A DNA stretch of 25,139 nt from JABAYQ01 sp042091225 (GCA_042091225.1 JBELHW010000020.1:1-25139), one strand, 5' to 3'; positions 8,339 through 17,141 are shown, numbered from the stretch's first letter. Notes: generated by a model from the sequence alone, not told the origin. Numbers and translations: made by a program.

Positions 8339-8653
8339 ATGGAAAAGTTAAAACAATTATATCATCAATTACCAGATATTGTAAAAAACAAATATGTATT
8401 TACAACAGTATTGGTTTTAATATGGATAGCATTTTTTGACTCTCATAACTTAATTAGGCAATACAATCTAATGTCTGAAAAAGAAAGGCTAATTGAAGAA
8501 ATGACGTTTTATAAATCTGAAATAAAGAAAGATAGTACTGCCTTATTCAATCTGACAAACAAAGCTGAAACCCAAGAAAAATTTGCCAGAGAAAAGTACT
8601 TCATGAAAAAAGAAAATGAAGATGTTATAATAATTGTAGAGTCGGATGAGTGA
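8339..8653 (+). CDS. DivIC/FtsB-like septum formation initiator
   Basis: Small bitopic protein of 104 residues. A short cytoplasmic N-terminus is followed by one membrane helix (about residues 19-34) and then a charged coiled-coil stretch (about 42-75), ending with EKFAREKYFMKKENEDV, the tail pattern of DivIC/FtsB proteins. Such proteins bind FtsL/FtsQ-type partners at the division site and help activate septal peptidoglycan synthesis. The partners are not in the window. Its stop overlaps the start of the mutase gene by eight bases (ATGAGTGA), so the two are co-translated although their roles seem unrelated. DivIC and FtsB cannot be told apart here. Confidence 0.82.
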   Translation: MEKLKQLYHQLPDIVKNKYVFTTVLVLIWIAFFDSHNLIRQYNLMSEKERLIEEMTFYKSEIKKDSTALFNLTNKAETQEKFAREKYFMKKENEDVIIIVESDE

Positions 8654-11600
8654 GTTTTATTCAGAATTTGAAACCTTTACCAGTTCTCAATGGAAAGAAA
8701 AGATAGAGACTGACTTAAAAACTAAAAAAATTGAAGAAATAACTTCTAATTTTGAAGGAATAGAAATATCTCCTTTTTATCATAAAAATCAATCAAAAAA
8801 CTATTCTCTTGTAAATTATAATTCCGATTGGGAAATAGTACAATTAATAGATGGGTCTAATCCTAAAACGGCTAATAAAAAGGCTTTGTTGGCTTTAAAT
8901 AGTGGTGCAACAGCTTTATGTTTTTCAAATGCTTCTAATTTAGAAATACTTCTTAAAGACATTTTAATTCAACACATCCGAATAGACTTTAAAAATTGTA
9001 ACGCTTCTATTCTTCAGGAACTTGAAATAATTGTTCAGAAAAGAGGACTCGATAGCAAAGAAATTAAAGGTGCTTTTCATGGTTCTAGCGAACCTCTATC
9101 GCTTACTAATTATTTATACAATTCATTTGAGAGTTCAAAAACGAAAGTAATTGATCAAATCAGTGAAAGTCTAGAATTTGCTAAATCTCATCCTAAGAGC
9201 CAATTTATTTTTACCATAAACGAAAACTATTTTTTAGAAATTGCCAAACTAAGAGCTTTTAGAAAAATATTTTATAGCCTATATGGATTCCAAGCTTACA
9301 TATTTGCTGTTTCTAGTACTAGAACTAAAGAAAAAGACTTAGGTTATAACAATATTATTAAAACAAGTACAGAGGCATTATCTGCAATTTTTGGCACATG
9401 CGATTCTCTACTAGTTTTACCCTACAATAGTACTTATGAAGAAAATAATGACTTCTCCGACAGAATAGCAAGAAACCAGCAAATCTTATTCAAACAAGAA
9501 AGTTATTTGGATAAAGTTTGTGACCCAAGCGCAGGAAGTTACTTTATTGAACACTTAACAAATACTTTAGTAAATAAATTTAGCTTAGGAAGCCATCAAA
9601 TAAAAGAAGAAATAAAAAAAGAAAGCTGGAATACTCCAGAATCAATACCTATTCAGAATTATTACAATCTGGAAGATATAAAAGAGGTAGAACATCTCGA
9701 TTTTATTGCTGGAAAACCTCCGTTTTTAAGAGGCCCTTACTCAAGCATGTATGCAGTTCGACCTTGGACAATACGTCAATATGCAGGCTTTTCAACAGCT
9801 CAAGAATCAAATGCATTTTATAAAAGAAATTTAGCAGGAGGACAAAAAGGACTTTCTGTTGCCTTTGATCTAGCAACTCATAGAGGTTATGATTCAGATC
9901 ATAAAAGAGTAGTTGGAGATGTAGGAAAAGCAGGTGTTGCTATAGATTCTATAAAAGATATGGATATTTTATTTGATCAAATTCCGTTAGATAAAATGTC
10001 TGTTTCAATGACTATGAATGGTGCTGTTTTGCCAATAATGGCTTTTTATATTGTGGCTGCTCAAAAACAAGGCGTTGATTTAAAAGATCTATCAGGAACA
10101 ATACAAAATGATATTTTGAAAGAATTTATGGTAAGGAATACTTATATATATCCTCCCAAATATTCTATGCGTATTATTTCAGATATTTTTAAATATACTT
10201 CTGTAAATATGCCCAAATTTAATTCCATTAGTATTTCAGGATACCACATGCAAGAAGCTGGAGCAAGTGCTGATATTGAACTAGCATACACTTTAGCAGA
10301 TGGATTAGAATACATTCGTACAGGACTTAAATCAGGGATGAATATTGATGATTTTGCTCCACGACTTTCTTTTTTCTGGGGAATTGGAATGAATCATTTT
10401 ATGGAGATTGCTAAAATGAGAGCTGCCCGAATGTTGTGGGCTAAACTAGTTAAACAATTTAATCCTAAAAACCCGAAATCATTAGCCTTAAGAACTCACT
10501 GTCAGACTAGCGGATGGAGCCTTACCGAACAAGATCCATTTAACAATATAAGCCGAACAAGTGTTGAAGCAATGGCAGCTGTTATGGGAGGAACTCAATC
10601 TTTACACACAAACGCATTAGATGAAGCTATTGCACTTCCAACCGATTTTTCTGCAAAAATAGCAAGAGATACACAAATACATCTACAAAAAAATATCAGT
10701 CTATGTAACAGTGTTGATCCTTGGGGAGGGTCTTATTATTTAGAAAAACTAACTCATGATATTGCTCAAAAAGCATGGAATTTAATTGAAGAGATTGAGA
10801 AATTAGGTGGTATGGCAAAAGCCATAGAAACCGGAATTCCTAAAATGAAAATAGAAGAAGCAGCGGCAAAAAAACAAGCTAGAATTGATAGTAAAAAAGA
10901 TACTATTGTAGCTGTAAATGCTTACAGATTGGAAAAAGAAGATCAAGACATAGATATATTAGAAGTAGATAACTCATCCGTACTTAAGCAACAGCTTAAA
11001 CAACTTAAAGAATTAAAAGAAAATAGAGATGAATTTAAAGTAAAAGAATCTCTTAATGCAATTACTACAGCTTGTAAAAACGAATCAGGTAATCTTTTAG
11101 AGTTGGCAATAATTGCTGCTCAAAACCATGCTACATTAGGTGAAATATCCGATGCTTGCGAAGAAGTTTTTGGGAGATATAAAGCAATAAATAAATCGAT
11201 CTCTGGAGTTTATAAAACAGAAATAGAAAACAATCCACTTTTTATGGAAACTAAAAAATTAGCAGATAAATTTTCACTACTAGAAGGAAGAAGGCCTAGG
11301 ATAATGATTGCTAAAATGGGGCAAGATGGACACGATAGAGGTGCAAAAGTAGTTGCAACATCTTTTGCTGACTTAGGTTTTGATGTAGACATGGGTCCTC
11401 TTTTCCAAACACCAATGGAAGCAGCAAAACAAGCTATAGAAAATGATGTTCATATTTTAGGAATTTCTTCTTTAGCAGCAGGACATAAAACTTTAGTACC
11501 CAAAGTAATTGAGGAATTAAAAAAACTTGGTAGAGCGGATATTTTAGTCATTGCTGGAGGAGTTATACCTCAACAAGATTATGATTTTTTATTTCAATGT

Positions 11601-11687
11601 GGCGTAAGTGGTATATTTGGGCCAGGTACCGTTATTGCTAAAGCGGCTAGCGATATTTTAGAGCAACTCATAAAAAATATAAAGTGA
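8646..11687 (+). CDS. Methylmalonyl-CoA mutase, small and large subunit-like halves fused
   Basis: Adenosylcobalamin enzyme interconverting methylmalonyl-CoA and succinyl-CoA. The single 1013-residue chain has three parts. Residues 1-325 resemble the catalytically inactive small subunit (start like SSQWKEKIETDLK; later STEALSAIFG and DPSAGSYFIEHL). Residues 326-870 are a complete large-subunit barrel from NTPESIPIQNYYNLEDI onward. Residues 880-1013 are the B12 domain with D894xH896xxG899, His896 being the expected cobalt ligand, and GG971-972. Counting without gaps, Tyr379, Arg497 and His534 fall where Propionibacterium MutB has Tyr89, Arg207 and His244. The usual arrangement is two genes or one chain of 700-750. 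The reading frame is open throughout, so this is not a frameshift artefact. MeaB follows with a GTGA overlap. Confidence 0.93.
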   Translation: MSEFYSEFETFTSSQWKEKIETDLKTKKIEEITSNFEGIEISPFYHKNQSKNYSLVNYNSDWEIVQLIDGSNPKTANKKALLALNSGATALCFSNASNLEILLKDILIQHIRIDFKNCNASILQELEIIVQKRGLDSKEIKGAFHGSSEPLSLTNYLYNSFESSKTKVIDQISESLEFAKSHPKSQFIFTINENYFLEIAKLRAFRKIFYSLYGFQAYIFAVSSTRTKEKDLGYNNIIKTSTEALSAIFGTCDSLLVLPYNSTYEENNDFSDRIARNQQILFKQESYLDKVCDPSAGSYFIEHLTNTLVNKFSLGSHQIKEEIKKESWNTPESIPIQNYYNLEDIKEVEHLDFIAGKPPFLRGPYSSMYAVRPWTIRQYAGFSTAQESNAFYKRNLAGGQKGLSVAFDLATHRGYDSDHKRVVGDVGKAGVAIDSIKDMDILFDQIPLDKMSVSMTMNGAVLPIMAFYIVAAQKQGVDLKDLSGTIQNDILKEFMVRNTYIYPPKYSMRIISDIFKYTSVNMPKFNSISISGYHMQEAGASADIELAYTLADGLEYIRTGLKSGMNIDDFAPRLSFFWGIGMNHFMEIAKMRAARMLWAKLVKQFNPKNPKSLALRTHCQTSGWSLTEQDPFNNISRTSVEAMAAVMGGTQSLHTNALDEAIALPTDFSAKIARDTQIHLQKNISLCNSVDPWGGSYYLEKLTHDIAQKAWNLIEEIEKLGGMAKAIETGIPKMKIEEAAAKKQARIDSKKDTIVAVNAYRLEKEDQDIDILEVDNSSVLKQQLKQLKELKENRDEFKVKESLNAITTACKNESGNLLELAIIAAQNHATLGEISDACEEVFGRYKAINKSISGVYKTEIENNPLFMETKKLADKFSLLEGRRPRIMIAKMGQDGHDRGAKVVATSFADLGFDVDMGPLFQTPMEAAKQAIENDVHILGISSLAAGHKTLVPKVIEELKKLGRADILVIAGGVIPQQDYDFLFQCGVSGIFGPGTVIAKAASDILEQLIKNIK

Positions 11688-12637
11688 ATATAGAAGCCAT
11701 TATACCTTCTTTACTAAAGGGTGATAGAACAGCTCTAGCTAGGGCAATTACTTTAGTTGAAAGTAATTTAGAAAAACACCAAGTTCAAGCAGATAAAATT
11801 TTATCAGCTTGCCTATCAAAAAGTGGAAAATCAATTCGAATTGCTGTAACCGGAGTTCCTGGTGTTGGTAAAAGTACTTTTATTGAAACATTCGGAAAAT
11901 ACCTAACATCAAAAGGGAAAAAAGTTGCAGTCTTAGCTATCGATCCGAGCAGTGAAAAAACTAAAGGAAGTATTCTGGGAGATAAAACTAGAATGAACGA
12001 TTTGGCCGTAGATGAACTTGCTTTTATAAGGCCATCTCCTAGTGCAGGCACATTGGGTGGAGTAGCAAAAAAAACTAGGGAAACTATTTTACTTTGTGAA
12101 GCAGCAGGCTACGAAATAATTTTAATTGAAACTGTTGGAGTAGGACAATCTGAAACTCTTGTGCATTCGATGGTAGACTTTTTCTTATTGCTTCTCTTAG
12201 CAGGAGCTGGAGACGAACTCCAAGGTATAAAAAGAGGTATTATGGAAATGGGCGACTGTATACTCATTAATAAAGCTGATGGAGAAAATATTTTGCCAGC
12301 AAATAAAGCAAAACAACAATTTAAAAATGCTCTTCACTTATTTCCTGTTTCCAAAAGTGGATGGACTCCTAAAGTAGAGACGACATCTGCTATTGAAGCA
12401 ACCAATATAGACTGGCTCTGGGATACTATATGTCAATTTGAGTCGTGGCATAAGCAAAGAGGGTTTTTTCAAGAAAAAAGAAAAGAACAAAATCAGTTTT
12501 GGTTTCACCAACTTATTAAAGATAAAATACTAGATACGTTTTATTCATCTAAAGAGTCAGAAATAAAACAACTTGAAAAAGATATTGAAAAAGGAAAAAT
12601 TACGGTTTCTAAAGCACTCCAAAACTTAATGAAGTGA
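11684..12637 (+). CDS. meaB: Methylmalonyl-CoA mutase-associated GTPase MeaB
   Basis: G3E-family GTPase that protects methylmalonyl-CoA mutase and gates cobalamin loading, cytoplasmic. The 317-residue protein has the P-loop GVPGVGKS (57-64), the MeaB-specific DPSSEKTKGSILGDKTRM, RPSPSAGTLGG, the IETVGVGQSE switch region and NKADG as guanine-specificity motif. The C-terminal 40 residues are a charged helix probably used for dimerisation. It starts with GTG overlapping the mutase TGA by four bases (GTGA), which ties its synthesis to its partner enzyme. Length and motifs are normal for the family. Confidence 0.95.
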   Translation: MNIEAIIPSLLKGDRTALARAITLVESNLEKHQVQADKILSACLSKSGKSIRIAVTGVPGVGKSTFIETFGKYLTSKGKKVAVLAIDPSSEKTKGSILGDKTRMNDLAVDELAFIRPSPSAGTLGGVAKKTRETILLCEAAGYEIILIETVGVGQSETLVHSMVDFFLLLLLAGAGDELQGIKRGIMEMGDCILINKADGENILPANKAKQQFKNALHLFPVSKSGWTPKVETTSAIEATNIDWLWDTICQFESWHKQRGFFQEKRKEQNQFWFHQLIKDKILDTFYSSKESEIKQLEKDIEKGKITVSKALQNLMK

Positions 12638-13473
12638 GAAAAGGAATTTTTTATATGCTAGGCTCTACCCTAGCATTTGCTTGTATGCAAATTTGTGTTA
12701 AATACTTACCACATATCCCTCCGACCGAACTAATTCTTTTTCGTTCAATTATTTCTTTATTAATAAGTGTTGCTTTCTTATATAAACTCAACATTCCGAT
12801 TCTTGGAAATAATAAAAAGATTTTACTTTTAAGAGGAATTTTTGGCACAACAGCTCTATTAATGTTTTTTTTTACTATACAAAACATTCCTCTTGCAAGC
12901 GCTGTAACTATACAATATCTATCTCCTATTTTTACAGTTATTTTTGCTTCTATTTTTCTAAAAGAAAAAATGAAAAAAAAACAATGGCTGTTTTTTGCAA
13001 TATCATTTTTAGGTGTCGCTTTAATTAAAGGATTTGACAACCGAATCTCTTTATTTTTTATGACTTTAGGAATAATATCTGCAATTTTTTCAGGCCTTGC
13101 ATACACATGTATTCGAAAATTAAAAGAAAGTGAGCATCCTCTTGTAGTAGTAATTTACTTTCCATTGGTATCTATTCCTTTTATGCTAATTTTTAGTTTT
13201 TTTTATTGGGTAACCCCAGTTGGAATAGACTGGCTTTATATAATTTTGATGGGGATATTTACACAAATAGCTCAGGTATTAATGACTAAAGGAATACAAT
13301 CAGGAGTAACTAATAAGATGATAAGTCTTAAATACATAGGCAGTATTTATGCTCTTGTAATAGGTTATATTTTATTCGGAGAATCGTACCAAATAATGAG
13401 TTTGCTTGGTATTGTCCTCGTTATTGCTGGGGTAGTTTTAAATCTTTGGAAGAAGAAGAAGAAGAAGGCATAA
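12634..13473 (+). CDS. EamA-family (DMT superfamily) transporter
   Basis: Inner-membrane protein of 279 residues with about ten hydrophobic helices in two halves, the layout of EamA/DMT carriers. The first repeat holds PPTELILFRSIISLL and AVTIQYLSPIFTVIFA, typical of this family. Substrate cannot be inferred. The GTG start overlaps the meaB stop as GTGA; an in-frame ATG seven codons later (12655) is an alternative. The C-terminus ends in six lysines encoded by a GAA/AAG repeat, and the last 53 bases overlap the opposing thioredoxin gene. The gene also contains a run of nine A at 12973-12981. Confidence 0.87.
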   Translation: MRKGIFYMLGSTLAFACMQICVKYLPHIPPTELILFRSIISLLISVAFLYKLNIPILGNNKKILLLRGIFGTTALLMFFFTIQNIPLASAVTIQYLSPIFTVIFASIFLKEKMKKKQWLFFAISFLGVALIKGFDNRISLFFMTLGIISAIFSGLAYTCIRKLKESEHPLVVVIYFPLVSIPFMLIFSFFYWVTPVGIDWLYIILMGIFTQIAQVLMTKGIQSGVTNKMISLKYIGSIYALVIGYILFGESYQIMSLLGIVLVIAGVVLNLWKKKKKKA

Positions 13474-13936
13474 TTTTAGAAATCTTTTTTTCTAAGTCCT
13501 TTAAATTTAAAGAACCATTAACTTTATCTTTTAATAATCCATCCGAATCATAAAAATAAGTTGTGGGCCAAGTATTTACACCATAACTATTAAAAGATTT
13601 TGAACTTAAGACAAATTCGAAATCAAAAGAATTTTTAAAAGGAATGATTTTTTCGGGATTTTCTTCTGATATGAGAAGAAAAGTAACATCTCCACCATAT
13701 CTCTTGTTTATTTGTTTAAAATGTGGCAATTCTTTTAAACAAGGACCGCACCAACTAGCCCAAAAATTAACTATTAAAGGTTTACCTACATAATTTTGAA
13801 TATCAATCTTTTGACCATCTATTGATTCTATTTCAATTTTATCTAATTTTAAGTTTGGCTTTCTAATGTATTTAAAATAATAGTAAGCAAAACCTACAAG
13901 AATTAGAAGTACAAAAAGCTTAGATGATAAATTCAT
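13421..13936 (-). CDS. TlpA-like membrane-anchored thioredoxin
   Basis: Thiol-disulfide oxidoreductase of 171 residues. A single N-terminal hydrophobic segment (about residues 6-21) should anchor it with the catalytic domain in the periplasm. The active site is WCGPC with Cys63 and Cys66 inside NFWASWCGPCLKELPHF, and the cis-proline is Pro124 in NTWPTTYFYD. This is the TlpA/ResA pattern, which usually means reduction of apo-cytochrome c or other envelope cysteines, but a specific target cannot be read here. It follows the OmpA-like gene by 20 bases. Its last residues include six serines encoded by the reverse strand of the EamA lysine repeat, so the two genes overlap tail to tail. Confidence 0.9.
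   Translation of the reverse strand: MNLSSKLFVLLILVGFAYYYFKYIRKPNLKLDKIEIESIDGQKIDIQNYVGKPLIVNFWASWCGPCLKELPHFKQINKRYGGDVTFLLISEENPEKIIPFKNSFDFEFVLSSKSFNSYGVNTWPTTYFYDSDGLLKDKVNGSLNLKDLEKKISKIMPSSSSSSKDLKLPQQ
13449..13467. repeat. GAA trinucleotide repeat in the overlap of two genes
   Basis: Six GAA units plus G. On the plus strand the repeat is read as AAG codons for six lysines at the end of the EamA transporter. On the minus strand it is read as TCT/TCC for six serines near the end of the TlpA-like protein. Confidence 0.95.
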
Positions 13937-13956
13937 TTTTAGAACTCAGATTAGGA

Positions 13957-16005
13957 TTAATTATCTGTTATTTCAAACTCTGTTCTCCTATTATTAGCTC
14001 TTCCTTCTTTAGTTGCATTCTCGTCAACAGGTCTTTGAGAACCGTATCCGATTGCAGTAATTCTCAAACCATCTACACCTCTGCTAACTAAATATGACCT
14101 AACGGCTTCAGCTCTTTTTTGAGATAGTTTCTCATTTGAAGCATTGCTACCTACATTATCAGTATGGCCAGAAAGTTCTATTTTAAGACTAGGCACATCA
14201 TTCATTAAATCAATCAAACGATCTAGTTCAGGGTAAGAATCTAATTTAACTTCAGCTCTTCCTGTATCAAAAAATACGTTTCTAAGAGCAATCTTGCTAC
14301 CAATATCAATATTTTTTAATTTTATGTCCTTGTTGATTAAATTATATGAGGACCCTTTTGGTAAGTTAAAGTTTTCTGAATGGAATAAATATCCTTCTGC
14401 CTCAACCGAAATTCCATAATTTAAGCCCGAGGGTAAGGATAATAAAAACTTTCCTGTAGCACTATTTGAACGCATTACAGCATATTCGTCACCAGTTTTG
14501 TTATCAAATATTTTAATTGTTGCCTCTATAGGGTTTTGGAGTAATCCGTCTAAAATTCTCCCTTTAAAAACTGTTAAACTATTTGAAGTGCTAACCTCAA
14601 CAGTTTCAGGAATATAGTTATCTTCAATGGGTGAAGCAATACTTGCAATTAGATTGTCTTCGGTAGAAATTGACGGTATTTTATCTTCTCCCCAAAAAGT
14701 AGCTTGATAAATATCCATACCTCCGATACCATTACTTCTGTTGGAAGAAAAATAAGCAAACTTACCACTTGCCGAAACAGTAAAATATAGTTCATCATAA
14801 GCTGTGTTAATAGGATATCCTAGGTTAGTAGGTTCTTCCCACATTCCTCTTTCGTCTTTGTGCGAAACAAAAATATCATAACCTCCTATTGAGCTATGGC
14901 CTTGAGAGCTAAAATACATTGAGTTTCCGTCTGGAGTAATATAAACCGATCCTTCTTGAAAACCCGAATTAACATACTGACCAGCACTTTGGCCTTTACT
15001 CCAAAATTTCTCTTGGCTATCCTTTTTACCACTGTAAAATATATTTTTTATTCCACCGTATCCGCCATCTGTTACATAATATATCTTAATATCTTCGGGG
15101 TCATAACAGGCAAAGGTTTCATTAAACTCTGTATTTACAACTTTAGACATTTTGAGCTTTGGTTCCGACCATTTAGTACCATTTAATAAAGATTGAAAAA
15201 TATCTTTCTGACCACCTACATCTTTGTATAACAAAATTCGTTGCCCATCATAAGCTAAGCCAGTTGCTACATCATCCAAATCCGAATTTAATTCTCTTAT
15301 AGGATTAATTCCTATCCATTTTCTTTTTTGTCTAGTAGATTTATATATGTCAAGATTTCCAGCTCTGTCGCTAGAAATAATAATTTCTGAACCATCAGCG
15401 CTTATACATGGAGAGATATCATCTAACTCTGAATTTAAAGATTTTACGTTATCAACCCATACTCTTCTTTCAATAGCAAAAATTTCTGCTCCACTTTTAC
15501 ACTCTTTTATATGCTTTTTATTGAGCTTTTTATACACTTCTAGCTCTTTATCGTTAGCTAAAGAACTATATTTTAAATAAAAGTCTCTTGCAGTATCAAA
15601 TTCTCTATCTAACTGATAGGCTTTTCCTAAAAGGAAGTATAAAAAGGGTTGAGCATCTTCGCTATTGAGCTCTAATGATTTTGTTAAGAAAGGTTTTGCT
15701 TTGTAAGGTTCGTTGGTATATAAATAGGCATTACCCATTTTCTGATTTAGCTGTGAATTGTTAGGATTAAAATCGTATGCCGATTGATACAAATCCAATG
15801 CCTTAGTAAATTCTTCTCCAGCATATGTCATTAACAATACTTTTTGATTTCCAAGTTGTAAAAACTCATCACCATTTTTAATACTTTCTACAGCGAGTTT
15901 TAAACCGTCCTTATCTTCTTTAAAATTGGACTTTTTAAACGCTATATCTTGAGCAAAAATAGCTCCAGTAAATAACATTAAAATGATAGTAACTATATTT
16001 TTCAT
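13957..16005 (-). CDS. PorE-like OmpA-family protein (TPR, propeller, CarboxypepD_reg, OmpA)
   Basis: The chosen start gives 682 residues with a signal peptide ending near AIFAQ (residues 15-19). The frame continues 25 codons upstream, but that stretch is basic and has no signal. Domain order: TPR-like helices (about 40-170); PD40/WD40-type propeller blades (about 190-435), including ISADGSEIIISSDRAGNLDI and SSNRSNGIGGMDIYQ; a carboxypeptidase-regulatory-like beta domain (about 478-565); and OmpA C-terminal domain (about 570-682) with GHTDN and NEKLSQKRAEAV, where Asp616 and Arg631 should bind peptidoglycan. This order and length match PorE of the T9SS, which tethers the secretion ring to the wall. 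Related paralogues are common in the phylum, so the PorE role is inference. The start overlaps the TPR gene stop by one base (TAATG). Confidence 0.85.
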   Translation of the reverse strand: MKNIVTIILMLFTGAIFAQDIAFKKSNFKEDKDGLKLAVESIKNGDEFLQLGNQKVLLMTYAGEEFTKALDLYQSAYDFNPNNSQLNQKMGNAYLYTNEPYKAKPFLTKSLELNSEDAQPFLYFLLGKAYQLDREFDTARDFYLKYSSLANDKELEVYKKLNKKHIKECKSGAEIFAIERRVWVDNVKSLNSELDDISPCISADGSEIIISSDRAGNLDIYKSTRQKRKWIGINPIRELNSDLDDVATGLAYDGQRILLYKDVGGQKDIFQSLLNGTKWSEPKLKMSKVVNTEFNETFACYDPEDIKIYYVTDGGYGGIKNIFYSGKKDSQEKFWSKGQSAGQYVNSGFQEGSVYITPDGNSMYFSSQGHSSIGGYDIFVSHKDERGMWEEPTNLGYPINTAYDELYFTVSASGKFAYFSSNRSNGIGGMDIYQATFWGEDKIPSISTEDNLIASIASPIEDNYIPETVEVSTSNSLTVFKGRILDGLLQNPIEATIKIFDNKTGDEYAVMRSNSATGKFLLSLPSGLNYGISVEAEGYLFHSENFNLPKGSSYNLINKDIKLKNIDIGSKIALRNVFFDTGRAEVKLDSYPELDRLIDLMNDVPSLKIELSGHTDNVGSNASNEKLSQKRAEAVRSYLVSRGVDGLRITAIGYGSQRPVDENATKEGRANNRRTEFEITDN

Positions 16006-17102
16006 TATTCGCAGTTGTTTATATAATACTCTCTTCCTTTTGAAATGCCTAATTCGCTCGCTTTTTGCCAATCTTCGCAAGCTCCATCAACATCTCTTAG
16101 CATCTCTTTAGAAATACCCCTATTTAAAAAAGCAATCCCGTTGGAAGGATTTAATTCTACCGCTTTATTAAGATCAGCTAAAGCAACAGTATATTTCTTT
16201 TCAAGTTGTAAAATGGCAGCTCTATTAATTAACGCTAATGAATATTCAGAATTGATTTCAATAGCTTTATTAAAATCTTTAAATGCCTTATCGTATTGCT
16301 TTGCTTCAAAATAAATTGAGCCTCTATTGTTAAAAGCAATCTCATAGTTCGTGTCTTTATTTATGGCGTTAGAATATGCTTCGATAGCACCATCAACATC
16401 TCCCGATCTTTTTAAAACAGAACCAAGATTATTATAAATAAATGATTGAGGATCAATTGATATGGCTTTTTTATAATCTTGAATAGATGTCGTATAGTCC
16501 TCTAAAGCTCTGTAACAACTAGCTCTATCGTTGTAAGCATAAGAATACTCTGGATCTATTGCAATAGCTTTAGTGAAAATATTTATAGCTTGTTGAAATT
16601 CTTTTTCTAAATACAAAACTACTCCTAATTGATAGTAAGCCTTAGAGTTAGTAGGAAACAGTTTATTTATATTAATAAGACAATTTTTTTCTTCTTGATC
16701 TTGACCGTTTAGTCTGAATATTGTTGCCTTTTGAATCAGTGGATCTACATCAGTCGAATCGAGTAAAAAAACATTATCCATGTCAGAAATAGCTTGGTCA
16801 AATCTATTCAGTTCCTTATAACAATTAGCTCTATTGTAATAGGCTTTTATAAAAAAAGAATCAAGAAGAATAACTTGACCGTATGCCTCAATAGCTTGCG
16901 AATACTGTTTGTTATTATACAGATCGGTAGCTTTGTTAAAAGTCTCTTGGGTAAGTTTTATATTTTCGTTTAAAAGATTAATTGCATTTATAGAATCTCG
17001 AAAACTAATTTCTTGATTAGTTAATAAGGAATCAGCTTCATTTTGTGCAATCAATTCAGAAAATAAAAAAAGACAGGCAATTGAAATAAATATTTTTTTC
17101 AT
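16005..17102 (-). CDS. Secreted tetratricopeptide-repeat protein
   Basis: The product, 365 residues, has a signal peptide (about 1-19, ending LIAQ) and then eight or nine tandem TPR units covering about residues 51-350, for example KAYYNRANCYKELNRFDQAI and AFNNRGSIYFEAKQYDKAF. TPR arrays are protein-binding scaffolds; this one would lie in the periplasm. No enzyme motif is present. The tail EYYINNCE ends in a lone cysteine region. Its stop overlaps the start of the OmpA-like gene by one base, so the two products are probably partners in the envelope. Exact function unknown. Confidence 0.88.
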   Translation of the reverse strand: MKKIFISIACLFLFSELIAQNEADSLLTNQEISFRDSINAINLLNENIKLTQETFNKATDLYNNKQYSQAIEAYGQVILLDSFFIKAYYNRANCYKELNRFDQAISDMDNVFLLDSTDVDPLIQKATIFRLNGQDQEEKNCLININKLFPTNSKAYYQLGVVLYLEKEFQQAINIFTKAIAIDPEYSYAYNDRASCYRALEDYTTSIQDYKKAISIDPQSFIYNNLGSVLKRSGDVDGAIEAYSNAINKDTNYEIAFNNRGSIYFEAKQYDKAFKDFNKAIEINSEYSLALINRAAILQLEKKYTVALADLNKAVELNPSNGIAFLNRGISKEMLRDVDGACEDWQKASELGISKGREYYINNCE

Positions 17103-17141
17103 TCTGTTTAAATTTTTATTAAAATTAGTTTAGAAACACAA

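Noticed and set aside
12973..12981. Run of nine A in the EamA gene, a possible slippage site
   Set aside because: The frame continues normally and encodes lysines in a cytoplasmic loop; no sign of programmed frameshifting.
12651..13106. 151-residue minus-strand frame inside the EamA gene
   Set aside because: Antisense to a clear membrane protein; composition is that of a reverse-read hydrophobic gene.
13476..13495. Seven-base hairpin TTAGAAA/TTTCTAA just after the EamA stop
   Set aside because: A/T-rich, short and without a following T run; it lies within TlpA coding sequence, so I do not call it a terminator.
13499..13512. Perfect palindrome CTTTAAATTTAAAG
   Set aside because: It is inside the TlpA-like coding region, where it encodes an ordinary leucine/asparagine/lysine stretch; short A/T palindromes are expected at this base composition.
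16006..16080. 25-codon N-terminal extension of the OmpA-like protein
   Set aside because: It lies inside the upstream TPR gene, is highly basic and would bury the signal peptide.
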